From Cellulophaga baltica (GTDB lineage Bacteria > Bacteroidota > Bacteroidia > Flavobacteriales > Flavobacteriaceae), in the NCBI RefSeq assembly GCF_900102165.1, contig NZ_FNBD01000003.1:372001-436000 (forward strand): DNA of 64,000 nucleotides. Direction: 5' to 3'. Below are positions 8,085 through 16,394 of this stretch, piece after piece. Numbering within the stretch: position 1 is the first letter of the stretch; the number at the start of each line of letters is the position of its first letter. Made by a program: the position numbers and the translations under genes. Below the pieces are notes generated by a model that saw nothing but the letters and a program-made list of their open reading frames with translations, had not been told where the DNA came from and did no database searches.

Positions 8085-9269
8085 ATGGAAGAAGACAGCC
8101 TACAAGAGTTAGATAAAATTTTAAAACCTATTATAGAGAGGAGTTATCAAGCAGCAAAACGCGAATCCTATAATGGAACTCCCTCCGGGAAATCAATTTT
8201 AGAACATTTTCAAGTTGAAATTGATAATACCAGAGTTGCAATATCTAGTCAGTTTTATAAAATTGACAAGTTAATGCAGCATAATGCTAGTTTAAGAAAG
8301 TCTTCGGCAAAGCCTAAACAGCCTAAAGTAGATTCTAAAAAATATGTGCGGGAATCTAATGGAGGTTATCAAGTGTTTAATGGGATGAAATGGATACAAC
8401 TTTCGAATGAAGCGCGGATTGATTTAAAAATTGAATCAAACTGGGAAACAGCGAATAAAGCTGCAGTAATCCTTAGTGCTAGTGATCCTAAAACAAACAC
8501 CTATGTGCGCTATGTGGATAAAGATGTTTTTACAAAGGGATTTGATTATTCTTATACCGGTGATAAAATGGGTAGCGAGCAAACATCTCCCGCTTTACCT
8601 TCAAGATATATGTACTGGGAAGATCCTTTTTATGCCACTGTTAAAAAGGGAGTCTCAATAACAGGTAAAACAGCAGGGGCGCTTGGAGCACGTAATATTG
8701 GAAATTTAACACCATGGAGAACCGGTAGCAATATAGAATTTGCAAAGGGTTGGTATCGCAATAAAGAAGGAATTTATAGAAAACTAAGTAGCCAAAAAGG
8801 ATTAGGAGCAGGAGGTCATCAAGTAGGCACCAGAAATGCAATGAAAAGAGCTTCAAAGTTTAAAGCTGTTGGAAAAAAAATGTTGTGGGTAAGTGCAGCG
8901 ATTAGCTTTTATGAAGTTACAGATGTTTTGGTTAATGACGATTCTAATAAATGGAATGTAACGACTAAGGCTAGTATTGATATAACCATGGGTTTAATTG
9001 GCTTTTATGGAGGACCTATAGGTTGGTTAGTGTCTGGAACTTATTTTATTCTGGATATTAGTGGAGCTTTTGGAGATTGGGGAAAACCTAGTGGCATTCG
9101 TTCTGACGGAGTCCCTTATAATTTTAATCAATTTGAGTATAATCATGAAATAGAATTTAATATAGAGTTTGTACAAGAAATACAGGAAAAAAAATTACTT
9201 GAACTTAGAAATGTCAAAATAGATAAGACAAGTGTTGTTAAACCTAGAATTTTGTTACGTAAAAATTAG
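8085..9269 (+). CDS. Putative polymorphic-toxin-like protein with hydrophobic glycine-rich C-terminal region
   Basis: 394 residues, no signal peptide. Residues ~1-80 are helical and charged. A middle part (about 85-230) is soluble and aromatic-rich. From about residue 265 comes a basic Gly-rich segment and then two hydrophobic stretches: KMLWVSAAISFYEVTDVLV and a Gly-rich one containing IGFYGGPIGWLVSGTYFILDI. This hydrophobic GGPIG-type tail resembles the C-termini of Rhs-linked and other secreted toxins of Bacteroidota that end in a membrane-active segment; this is my inference from pattern, not a proven family. It is followed 8 bp later by a small membrane protein, the layout of a toxin-immunity pair. 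I see no catalytic motif. Confidence 0.6.
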   Translation: MEEDSLQELDKILKPIIERSYQAAKRESYNGTPSGKSILEHFQVEIDNTRVAISSQFYKIDKLMQHNASLRKSSAKPKQPKVDSKKYVRESNGGYQVFNGMKWIQLSNEARIDLKIESNWETANKAAVILSASDPKTNTYVRYVDKDVFTKGFDYSYTGDKMGSEQTSPALPSRYMYWEDPFYATVKKGVSITGKTAGALGARNIGNLTPWRTGSNIEFAKGWYRNKEGIYRKLSSQKGLGAGGHQVGTRNAMKRASKFKAVGKKMLWVSAAISFYEVTDVLVNDDSNKWNVTTKASIDITMGLIGFYGGPIGWLVSGTYFILDISGAFGDWGKPSGIRSDGVPYNFNQFEYNHEIEFNIEFVQEIQEKKLLELRNVKIDKTSVVKPRILLRKN

Positions 9270-9277
9270 CCACTACA

Positions 9278-9664
9278 ATGAATCAAGCATTAATTTTTAT
9301 GATGATGACCATATGGTTATTTCCATTCACCATTTTTATGTTTTATAGAATTTTTTTAGAAAATAAAAAGGGCTTAACGGCTATGTATATTCTATCAATT
9401 ATTCTTGTAATTCTGGGGTTAATAATGGTCATACGATATAAAATACCAATGTTCTTATGTATGTTAGGGCCTTTATTTTTTTTCTCATTGTATGATATCG
9501 CTACAAGAATTTTTGTTGCTAGATATAATAGAAAACCGATTGATACAGGTTATAGTTGGCAATCAGGAATATTCGCAGATCGGGTATATAATATTACGGT
9601 AACGACCTTAGGACTAATTTTGCCCATTTTAATATTTGCCTTATTGTACGATTTATTCAAGTAA
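9278..9664 (+). CDS. Small multi-spanning membrane protein (possible immunity protein)
   Basis: 128 residues with about four hydrophobic helices (roughly 3-25, 33-53, 58-78 and 104-125) and a short polar loop around GYSWQSGIFADRVYN. I recognise no family. It starts 8 bp after the toxin-like gene, so the two are co-transcribed. If the upstream protein attacks membranes, a small multi-pass protein of this kind would be the natural candidate for self-protection; that is inference from context only. Confidence 0.6.
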   Translation: MNQALIFMMMTIWLFPFTIFMFYRIFLENKKGLTAMYILSIILVILGLIMVIRYKIPMFLCMLGPLFFFSLYDIATRIFVARYNRKPIDTGYSWQSGIFADRVYNITVTTLGLILPILIFALLYDLFK

Positions 9665-9718
9665 AACTGTTCAACGAGGGAGGTGCCTTAAAAACCGCTT
9701 TAAAAACAAATTAGAATA

Positions 9719-10396
9719 ATGAGTATTTTAAACCAGCATAAAAAAGTATTTAGTCTAGTACAAGTTGAATTAGAAAAGTTAGGATTTTCTGAATTTACTT
9801 ATCGCCCTCATAATTATTTATTGGATGCAAAAAAAAATGTGGGAGAACTTACTTATATATTAAGTATTCACCTGTCCTCAAAAGGTATTTCTTTAAGTTA
9901 TGTTTATGGTGATATTATGATTAATTCAGTCAACAAAATACTTAAACAGTTTATACCAGATTTATCAGATAACAATGAGCTGATAACATTAAAGAATTGT
10001 GATATCGATGGAAAACAAGAAGATTTTAAAAAGATAAATGAGCAATTGAAAACCAAAAACACGGGAGATTATATAATGGCTATAATGGACCATATAAAAA
10101 AAATAGACCTCCCGTTTTTCAATAAATACCCCACTATGGAAACCATTAACCAGAAAATTATTAATAAAGTCCCAGAGGAAGATTATTTTGAATGGTTTCC
10201 TGGCGTAGCGATATTTAAAATCCTAATTATTATGAAACTTTGTGACAATTCAAAATATGAAGAATATAAAAATAAAAGAGTTAAAGTTTATTTATCCTTT
10301 GTAGAAAAACAACCTGCTTTATATCAAGAAGATTACACTACTTTTTTGTCATTCTTGGATTACTTAGACAGTGGTTCATATTTAAAAATAATATAA
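9719..10396 (+). CDS. Hypothetical protein in the accessory block
   Basis: 225 residues, soluble, Lys/Ile/Asp-rich, without signal peptide or membrane segment. It starts MSILNQHKKVFSLVQVELEKLGF and has mixed alpha/beta character with no motif I can assign. It lies 54 bp after the small membrane protein on the same strand and ends just before the GC-rich repeat island. It may be a second immunity protein or unrelated cargo. Confidence 0.55.
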   Translation: MSILNQHKKVFSLVQVELEKLGFSEFTYRPHNYLLDAKKNVGELTYILSIHLSSKGISLSYVYGDIMINSVNKILKQFIPDLSDNNELITLKNCDIDGKQEDFKKINEQLKTKNTGDYIMAIMDHIKKIDLPFFNKYPTMETINQKIINKVPEEDYFEWFPGVAIFKILIIMKLCDNSKYEEYKNKRVKVYLSFVEKQPALYQEDYTTFLSFLDYLDSGSYLKII

Positions 10397-10428
10397 AAAG
10401 ACTACACGGCTTAAGCTCGTCTTTATCA

Positions 10429-10640
10429 ACTAGCGGGTGTAAAATTTAATGCAAAAAATTCTCCCCGCTAGCGCGAGCGTCAGGCTCGTGGCCGCAACAG
10501 TAAACAGGGCAATATGAAAATAAAACAATAACCAAGCGTAAAATACCCCAGCCTATCGACAGTCCCCTTAAGGGGACAATGGTTAGCGCTGATATTCTCC
10601 CTTGGAAGGGGGTGCCCGCAGGGCGGGGGATGTAAAAGGA
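10429..10640. repeat. GC-rich palindromic intergenic island
   Basis: This stretch differs sharply from the surrounding AT-rich DNA. It holds several dyads: CTAGCGGG (10430-10437) with CCCGCTAG (10464-10471), CGAGC (10474-10478) with GCTCG (10484-10488), the perfect 16-bp palindrome GTCCCCTTAAGGGGAC (10562-10577), and GCCC-GCA-GGGC (10614-10624). GC-rich islands of this look recur next to Rhs or toxin loci and in intergenic regions of flavobacteria, but I cannot confirm copy number here. No open frame runs through it. It may be a REP-like element or a remnant left by recombination. Confidence 0.6.
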
Positions 10641-10721
10641 TAAAAAAACTAAAAAGTTGAAAATAAGTTCAAAAAAGTAAACCTAAACCTTATTTTTAAG
10701 GAAAATAAGACGAAAATTATT

Positions 10722-11003
10722 ATGACTATAAAACAATCAGAACAGGATAAAAACGGAGTTTTTAAAGCTGTGATAGAAGATCAGGAGGTTGGCCATTTGG
10801 AATATGCTTGGCTAGGTCCCAAAACCTTAAGTATCAATCATACCGAAGTAAATCCAGATTTTGGTGGGCAGGGTATTGGTAAAAAACTGGTACTAGCTGC
10901 TATTGATTTTGCTCGGGAAAAAAATGCTAAAATAAAAGTATTGTGCACTTACGCTAAAGCGGTGATTGATAAAACCCCAGATCTTCAAGATATTCTAGCT
11001 TAA
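10722..11003 (+). CDS. Small GNAT-family N-acetyltransferase (NATD1/YjdJ type)
   Basis: 93 residues, the typical size of the compact GNAT class (Acetyltransf_CG). The acetyl-CoA-binding loop is visible as NPDFGGQGIGKKL (about residues 44-56), preceded by the beta strand LSINHTEV. The C-terminus has the VLCTYAKAVIDKTPD pattern typical of this subfamily. It would transfer an acetyl group to an unknown amine. It is monocistronic, after the GC-rich island. Confidence 0.85.
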   Translation: MTIKQSEQDKNGVFKAVIEDQEVGHLEYAWLGPKTLSINHTEVNPDFGGQGIGKKLVLAAIDFAREKNAKIKVLCTYAKAVIDKTPDLQDILA

Positions 11004-11056
11004 AGACTCCACTCAGAAAAATAGAATATCAGATATTAGCGCATTAGGGCTAACTT

Positions 11057-11089
11057 TTTGCAAATAATCCAAAACCTTTTCTATTTTTG
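11057..11089 (+). promoter_or_regulatory. Bacteroidota-type promoter before the OmpH-like gene
   Basis: A TTTG at 11057-11060 is followed, after a 21-bp spacer, by TATTTTTG at 11082-11089, which fits the -33 TTTG / -7 TAnnTTTG pattern of Bacteroidota sigma-A promoters. The start codon lies 21 bp downstream. Confidence 0.5.
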
Positions 11090-11110
11090 CGACACACTTA
11101 AAAATAAAAC

Positions 11111-11617
11111 ATGAAAAAAATTGTAATGGCTTTAGCACTATTTAGTGTTTTTGCATGCCAAGAGAGTAAAATTGGTTTTGTTGATAATCAAAAGCTAATG
11201 GAAGAGTATCAAGAAAAAATTGACGTTGAAGCTAAATTCAAAGTTAAAATAGATGCTTTAACGCAACAGAGAGATAGTATTTCTCAAATGTTTCAGATGA
11301 AATTACAAGCTTTTCAGGCTAAAGCTCAAAAAATGCCACAAGCACAGGCACAAGAAGAGTACGGTCAATTACAACAAGAAGGTCAGTTTATGGGCCAGCA
11401 ATTGCAAAAGCAAGAGCAAGAATTACAAGTACAAAGCCAAACAGAAATGGATAGTATTGTAAGCAAAGTAAAAAGAGAAGTTAAAGCATACGGTAAAGAT
11501 AACGGGTATACGTTTATCTTAGGTGGTGGTGATGGTGGTAGTGTTCTTTACGGGGCAGAAGCACAAGAAGTTACTGCGCCAATTGTTAAAGCGTTGAATG
11601 ATAAGTATAAAAACTAG
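11111..11617 (+). CDS. OmpH/Skp-family periplasmic chaperone-like lipoprotein
   Basis: 168 residues. A short signal peptide ends in the lipobox-like SVFAC (Cys16), so the protein is probably lipid-anchored. The body is a Gln/Glu/Lys-rich coiled coil (about 40-125), the two prongs of the Skp jellyfish fold, preceded by KIGFVDNQKLMEEY, the OmpH beta-strand signature. The C-terminus has the YTFILGGGDGGSVLYG strand typical of OmpH proteins. Skp-like proteins hold unfolded outer membrane proteins in the periplasm. Lipid anchoring is less usual than soluble Skp. Confidence 0.85.
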   Translation: MKKIVMALALFSVFACQESKIGFVDNQKLMEEYQEKIDVEAKFKVKIDALTQQRDSISQMFQMKLQAFQAKAQKMPQAQAQEEYGQLQQEGQFMGQQLQKQEQELQVQSQTEMDSIVSKVKREVKAYGKDNGYTFILGGGDGGSVLYGAEAQEVTAPIVKALNDKYKN

Positions 11618-11632
11618 TTCTCATTAGTATCT

Positions 11633-11669
11633 ATAAAAAAAGCCTCAACATGTGTTGAGGCTTTTTTTA
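11633..11669. terminator. Bidirectional terminator between the OmpH-like and DoxX genes
   Basis: AGCCTCAACATGTGTTGAGGCT is a near-perfect palindromic stem with an A run before it and a T run after it, so it can stop transcription from both sides. The T run overlaps the stop codon of the convergent DoxX gene. Confidence 0.9.
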
Positions 11670-12062
11670 TTGCAGTAAAAACAATAAAAACATGGCGGGA
11701 ATAAAATAAACCGCGATAGTTTTTGCGCCTTCATAATCTTTAGCCATTCGCTGCCCAAACAATAGCATTAAGAGGGAGATACAGGAGAACAATGCGCCGT
11801 AAAAGGCTAAAACCGTTTTGTTTTCTACCAGCAGTTGGTAAATACCTCCAATACATAAGAATGCGGCAATCATTTCTGTGATTAATACGATACTTAAGAG
11901 TAGGGGAACACTATTTTTTAAAGGCGATTTTGAAAAGTGTTCTTTTAGCCAACCTAGGTTTCCCTTCCAATCTAAGATTTTATCAACGCCGCTCTGCAGA
12001 AACGTGATGATTAGAAAAATTAGTAAAATTATTTCTGTGGCATTATTCATAAATGGTTTCAT
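11667..12062 (-). CDS. DoxX family membrane protein
   Basis: 131 residues with four membrane helices (about 10-25, 50-72, 82-103, 113-130). The segment FLQSGVDKILDW near residues 21-32 is the DoxX-type signature at the end of helix 1. DoxX proteins are small quinone-linked or redox-associated membrane proteins of poorly defined role. It lies 13 bp downstream of holB on the same strand and may be co-transcribed. Met5 is an alternative start. Confidence 0.8.
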   Translation of the reverse strand: MKPFMNNATEIILLIFLIITFLQSGVDKILDWKGNLGWLKEHFSKSPLKNSVPLLLSIVLITEMIAAFLCIGGIYQLLVENKTVLAFYGALFSCISLLMLLFGQRMAKDYEGAKTIAVYFIPAMFLLFLLQ

Positions 12063-12075
12063 TATATAGTTGGTT

Positions 12076-13233
12076 TTAGGCTACGCCTGCTTTTTTATGT
12101 AATAAACGAGTTAATCGGATAGATAAGTCGGTGAAAATAATTTTAGCGTTTCCATTCCGTTCAATATGATAAATGGCGCGCTCTAATTCTTCCGTAATTT
12201 CGATAATATTATTTTCGTGAATAAAAGGGGCAAACTTATTAATGTCAAAACCATCTACATGGATACGCATATAGGCCAATTCTTTTGCATTAAAATTAAT
12301 TAGCATGGCTTGACGCATAATAGCAATACAGTACAAAATAAATTTTTTCTGAGTTTCTCTTCCTGTTTTTGCTAATTCTGCGCTCCAAGAAATAAGATCA
12401 TGAATGGCTGCTTTATTCCCCTTGGCTTTAAACGCACTTCGTACCCATTGAACAAACCATTTTTCAAAAACTAAATCTTCAGAATCATTATTCATTAAAT
12501 CTAGCGCCTTGTTGTAATTACCATTAGCTTCATTAGCCAAACGTAAAGCCTGTTCTTGTGCAATGCCAAGATCTATAAGGCCATTGGCAATAGCGTCTTC
12601 AGAAAGTGGCGGAAAATGTAGCACTTGGCAACGAGACCTTATAGTCTGTATAATCTGCTCTTCATCTTCTGCAATTAATATAAACACCGTTTTTTCAGGG
12701 GGCTCTTCTATAAGTTTTAAAAGCTTATTGGAGGCAGAAATATTCAGCTTATCTGCCATCCAGATAATGCAAATTTTATAGCCACCTTCGTAAGATTTCA
12801 AGGACAGCTTTTTTACAATTTCTTGGGCTTCATCAACACCAATTTGTCCTTGCTTTTTCTCAATATCAATGAGCCGGTACCAGTCAAACAAATTGCCATA
12901 GGGCTGCTCCTTTACAAAAAGCCTAAAATCTTGTATATAATTATCGCTTACTGCGTGACTTTTTACTTTATCAGAATTAGCCACTGGAAAAGCAAAATGT
13001 AAATCTGGATGTGTAAGGGTATTACATTTAATGTGGCAGGCTTGTTTTTCTTGGTCTGTTGCTTTTTCAGAAGTTTCACAAAGAACATGTTGCGCATAGG
13101 CAATGGCCATAGGTAGAGTACCACAGCCTTCTGGTCCAATAAATAGCTGTGCATGCGGAATTCTTCCTGCTTTTGCACTAGATACCAAATGGTTTTTTAT
13201 GTGTGATAGGCCTAAAATAGAATCGAATAACAT
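12076..13233 (-). CDS. holB: DNA polymerase III delta' subunit (clamp loader)
   Basis: 385 residues. HolB is the non-ATPase AAA+ subunit of the clamp loader that places the beta clamp on DNA. The P-loop is degenerate, GPEGCGT, with Thr where active ATPases have Lys, as expected for delta'. The zinc-finger cysteines lie between residues ~52 and 70, and the sensor/SRC region reads QTIRSRCQVLHFPPL. The segment SNKLLKLIEEPPEKTVFILIAE is the canonical DnaX/HolB block. The C-terminal collar domain is complete. It starts downstream of no other gene and is divergent from pgk. Confidence 0.93.
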   Translation of the reverse strand: MLFDSILGLSHIKNHLVSSAKAGRIPHAQLFIGPEGCGTLPMAIAYAQHVLCETSEKATDQEKQACHIKCNTLTHPDLHFAFPVANSDKVKSHAVSDNYIQDFRLFVKEQPYGNLFDWYRLIDIEKKQGQIGVDEAQEIVKKLSLKSYEGGYKICIIWMADKLNISASNKLLKLIEEPPEKTVFILIAEDEEQIIQTIRSRCQVLHFPPLSEDAIANGLIDLGIAQEQALRLANEANGNYNKALDLMNNDSEDLVFEKWFVQWVRSAFKAKGNKAAIHDLISWSAELAKTGRETQKKFILYCIAIMRQAMLINFNAKELAYMRIHVDGFDINKFAPFIHENNIIEITEELERAIYHIERNGNAKIIFTDLSIRLTRLLHKKAGVA

Positions 13234-13418
13234 GGGTCAAATATAAGGTATTTTAGCACAATCAATTCTAAATTATATGCTATGCTAATGCTTTAAAACT
13301 GAATTACATAGTTCTAGTAAAATTTATAAATTTCATAATGTATTTACGAAATCTTAGGTAATTTGTTAAATCAACGATAATTACGGCAATAGGATACTGC
13401 ATGGAGCACATAAATTTT

Positions 13419-13426
13419 TACATTTG
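13419..13426 (+). promoter_or_regulatory. -7 promoter element of pgk (TACATTTG)
   Basis: TACATTTG fits TAnnTTTG exactly and ends 24 bp before the chosen pgk ATG. A longer pgk frame that starts with TTG at 13424 would begin inside this element, which argues for the ATG at 13451. Confidence 0.5.
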
Positions 13427-13450
13427 TTGCTATTCAAACAACGAATTAAC

Positions 13451-14638
13451 ATGAAGACTGTAGATAATTTTAATTTCAAAGGAAAAAAAGCATTAGTAAG
13501 GGTAGATTTTAATGTACCATTTGATGGGGATTTAAATGTAACCGATACCAGTAGAATTGAAGCTGCAAAACCAACTATTATAAAAATATTAGAAGATGGT
13601 GGTAGCGCAATTCTTATGAGCCATTTAGGAAGGCCAAAAGGACAGGTTAATCCTGATATGTCATTAAAACATATTTGCGATGAAGTTTCTAAGATAGTCG
13701 GTGTTAGTGTAAAGTTTGTTGAAGATTGTGTTGGCGAAAAGGCAGAAGCTGCTGCTGCTAATTTAAAAAGTGGTGAAGTGCTTTTATTAGAAAATCTTCG
13801 TTTTCATGCAGAAGAAGAAAAAGGAGATAAAACATTCGCAGAACAATTGTCTAAATTAGGAGATGTGTATGTAAATGATGCTTTTGGTACTGCGCATAGA
13901 GCACACGCTTCTACAACTGTTGTTGCTCAGTTTTTTCCTGAAAATAGATGTTTCGGTTATTTATTGGCAAAAGAAATTGAAGCTATTGATAAAGTAATGG
14001 CAACTGGCGAAAAACCAGTTTGTGCTATTTTAGGAGGTTCTAAAGTATCTTCTAAAATTACTATTATTGAAAATATTTTAGACAAAGTAGATCATTTAAT
14101 CATCGGTGGTGGTATGACGTATACGTTCATAAAAGCACAAGGTGGAAAAGTAGGCGATTCTATTTGTGAGGATGATAAACAAGAATTAGCATTAGAAATT
14201 TTAAAGAAAGCTAAAGAAAAAGGAGTAGAAGTTCATATTCCTGTTGATGTTCTAGCAGCAGATGATTTTAGCAATGATGCAAATACAAAAGTAGTTCCTG
14301 TAACAGAAATTCCTGAGGGCTGGCAAGGTTTAGATGCCGGACCAAAAACTTTAGAAAACTTCAAAGAAGTAATTTTAAAATCTAAAACTATTTTATGGAA
14401 TGGTCCTATTGGTGTTTTTGAAATGCCAACATTTGCAAAAGGAACCATTGCTATAGGTAATTATATTGCTGAAGCTACAGAAAATGGTGCTTTCTCTCTT
14501 GTAGGAGGCGGAGATTCTGTTGCTGCGGTGAAACAATTTGGCTTTGAGGACAAAGTTAGTTATGTGTCTACCGGTGGTGGTGCCATGTTAGAAAGTTTAG
14601 AGGGTAAAACGTTACCAGGTATTGCTGCAATACTATAA
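13451..14638 (+). CDS. pgk: Phosphoglycerate kinase
   Basis: 395 residues from the ATG at 13451, the usual length in Bacteroidota. It converts 1,3-bisphosphoglycerate and ADP to 3-phosphoglycerate and ATP in glycolysis. The N-terminal signature [13 protein letters not shown] (about 11-23), the substrate-binding block SHLGRPKG (about 58-65), [16 protein letters not shown] and the C-terminal [13 protein letters not shown] and [16 protein letters not shown] blocks are all present. An upstream TTG start would add nine residues not found in the family. It is a single unit between holB and the transglycosylase. Confidence 0.97.
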   Translation: MKTVDNFNFKGKKALVRVDFNVPFDGDLNVTDTSRIEAAKPTIIKILEDGGSAILMSHLGRPKGQVNPDMSLKHICDEVSKIVGVSVKFVEDCVGEKAEAAAANLKSGEVLLLENLRFHAEEEKGDKTFAEQLSKLGDVYVNDAFGTAHRAHASTTVVAQFFPENRCFGYLLAKEIEAIDKVMATGEKPVCAILGGSKVSSKITIIENILDKVDHLIIGGGMTYTFIKAQGGKVGDSICEDDKQELALEILKKAKEKGVEVHIPVDVLAADDFSNDANTKVVPVTEIPEGWQGLDAGPKTLENFKEVILKSKTILWNGPIGVFEMPTFAKGTIAIGNYIAEATENGAFSLVGGGDSVAAVKQFGFEDKVSYVSTGGGAMLESLEGKTLPGIAAIL

Positions 14639-14701
14639 TATTTAACATTTTATCGTTAAACAGACCTTTGTTAGAAAGGTTAAATTAGGAGTAAAAAATT
14701 T

Positions 14702-14709
14702 TATTTTTG
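14702..14709 (+). promoter_or_regulatory. -7 promoter element (TATTTTTG) of the transglycosylase gene
   Basis: TATTTTTG matches TAnnTTTG and lies 48 bp before the ATG at 14758. The leader between them contains two mutually exclusive short stems (GACGA/TCGTC and AAAAAGAC/GTCTTTTT), the second of which would mask the ribosome site. Confidence 0.4.
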
Positions 14710-14757
14710 TAAAAAAAAGACGATTTTCGTCCATTGCTTTCTAATAAAGGTCTTTTT

Positions 14758-16380
14758 ATGATGTATAAACACAGTAAAATACTAACTCTTTTTTCTGTAG
14801 CGGTGTGCAGTACAGCTATGTATGCGCAAACTACACCAAAGGAGAATACTATCAGAATTATTGAAGCTAAAGATATTCCTTTAGACACTACAGTAAAAGT
14901 TCTGAAAAACACCCAAAACAATGTCATACAAGTAGCTCCGAATGGCACTATAGAACATCCTAACTTTATTGTAAAAAAGGATGAAAAATACAATCTACTA
15001 GACAATCTTGAGTCTGCTAAATACGACAGTCTTTGGCTTAAGGAAATGGCAGATAATGCTTCTCTTTTTGATGAAATGTATGAAGAGGTTTCAACTCTAG
15101 AAGTAGATGAGAACTTTTTAGCTTCTGTAGATACAGAAACGCTTAAGCTTCGTTTAGAAAAACTAAATCAGAAAACGCCTTTTAATGTTGAGTACAACCC
15201 TTCTTTAGAGAGTGTAATTCAGTCATTCTTAAAAAGAAAAAGGGGCTTGATGGAACGTATGCTTACCCTGAGTCAGTTTTACTTTCCAATGTTTGAGCAA
15301 GAATTAGCCAGTTACAATATTCCATTAGAATTAAAATATTTGGCTATTGTAGAATCAGCATTAAACCCTAGAGCAAGATCTAGAGTAGGTGCTACGGGAC
15401 TATGGCAATTTATGTATCCTACGGGTAAAATGTATGATCTTGATGTAAGTAGTTATGTTGATGATCGTAGTGATCCTATAAAAGCAACCAAAGCGGCTTG
15501 TGCTTACCTTTTAAAATTACATGATATTTATGACGACTGGGATCTTGCCTTAGCGGCTTATAATTCAGGTCCAGGAAATGTAAATAAAGCCATAAGAAGA
15601 TCTGGTGGTCTTACGAACTATTGGAATATTAGAAATAATTTGCCTCGTGAAACTGCGGGTTATGTACCGGCCTTTCTAGCTACTATGTATTTGTTTGAAT
15701 ATGCGGATGAGCACGGACTGAAGCCTAAAAACGCGGAACGTCCATATTTTGAAACGGATACGATTCATGTAAAACGATTAATTACATTCCAACAAATTTC
15801 AGAACTCGTAGACGTTTCTATGGAGGAGCTAGAAGTTCTAAATCCTTCTTATAAACTAAATATTATTCCCTACATAGATGGGGAAGATTATGCACTTCGT
15901 TTGCCTATTGCAGCTATTGGTAAGTTTGTAGCTAATGAAGATGCTATTTACGCTCATGTAGAAGAGCAGTTAAAAGTTGAAGAAAAAGTATTGCCACAGT
16001 TGGTAGAAACAAAAAACCAGGTGAGGTATAAGGTGCGTAGTGGAGATTTTCTTGGTAAGATTGCAGAACGCCACGGTGTTCGGGTAAGTGATATCAAAAG
16101 ATGGAACAATCTTAGGAGCAATAATTTAAAAATTGGTCAACGTCTTACTATTCATTCTAAAAAACCTGTTAGTGTAGCAAGTAGAAGTACTAAGACTACC
16201 ACAAAAAGCGCTATTTCGGCAAGTACAAAAATACATACAGTGCGCTCAGGCGATTCACTTTGGACAATCTCTAAAAAATATCCGGGTATTTCTGTAGATA
16301 ATTTAAAGAAGTGGAATGGAATTAGTGGAAACAATTTAAAATTAGGCACGAAACTTGTGCTGTGTGATTGTCAACCCTAA
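14758..16380 (+). CDS. Lytic transglycosylase with two LysM domains (MltD-like)
   Basis: 540 residues from ATG 14758, giving the clean signal peptide that ends AMYAQ (residue 24). The SLT domain spans about residues 180-300: the catalytic Glu199 sits in LAIVESALNP, followed by GATGLWQFM and LALAAYNSGPGNV. Two LysM peptidoglycan-binding domains follow (about 418-465 and 490-537), each opening with a VRSGD motif. The enzyme cleaves the glycan strand of peptidoglycan with 1,6-anhydro product formation. It is exported to the periplasm. The DUF4837 gene follows by 14 bp, so they form an operon. Confidence 0.9.
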   Translation: MMYKHSKILTLFSVAVCSTAMYAQTTPKENTIRIIEAKDIPLDTTVKVLKNTQNNVIQVAPNGTIEHPNFIVKKDEKYNLLDNLESAKYDSLWLKEMADNASLFDEMYEEVSTLEVDENFLASVDTETLKLRLEKLNQKTPFNVEYNPSLESVIQSFLKRKRGLMERMLTLSQFYFPMFEQELASYNIPLELKYLAIVESALNPRARSRVGATGLWQFMYPTGKMYDLDVSSYVDDRSDPIKATKAACAYLLKLHDIYDDWDLALAAYNSGPGNVNKAIRRSGGLTNYWNIRNNLPRETAGYVPAFLATMYLFEYADEHGLKPKNAERPYFETDTIHVKRLITFQQISELVDVSMEELEVLNPSYKLNIIPYIDGEDYALRLPIAAIGKFVANEDAIYAHVEEQLKVEEKVLPQLVETKNQVRYKVRSGDFLGKIAERHGVRVSDIKRWNNLRSNNLKIGQRLTIHSKKPVSVASRSTKTTTKSAISASTKIHTVRSGDSLWTISKKYPGISVDNLKKWNGISGNNLKLGTKLVLCDCQP

Positions 16381-16394
16381 CTATTAACATTTCT

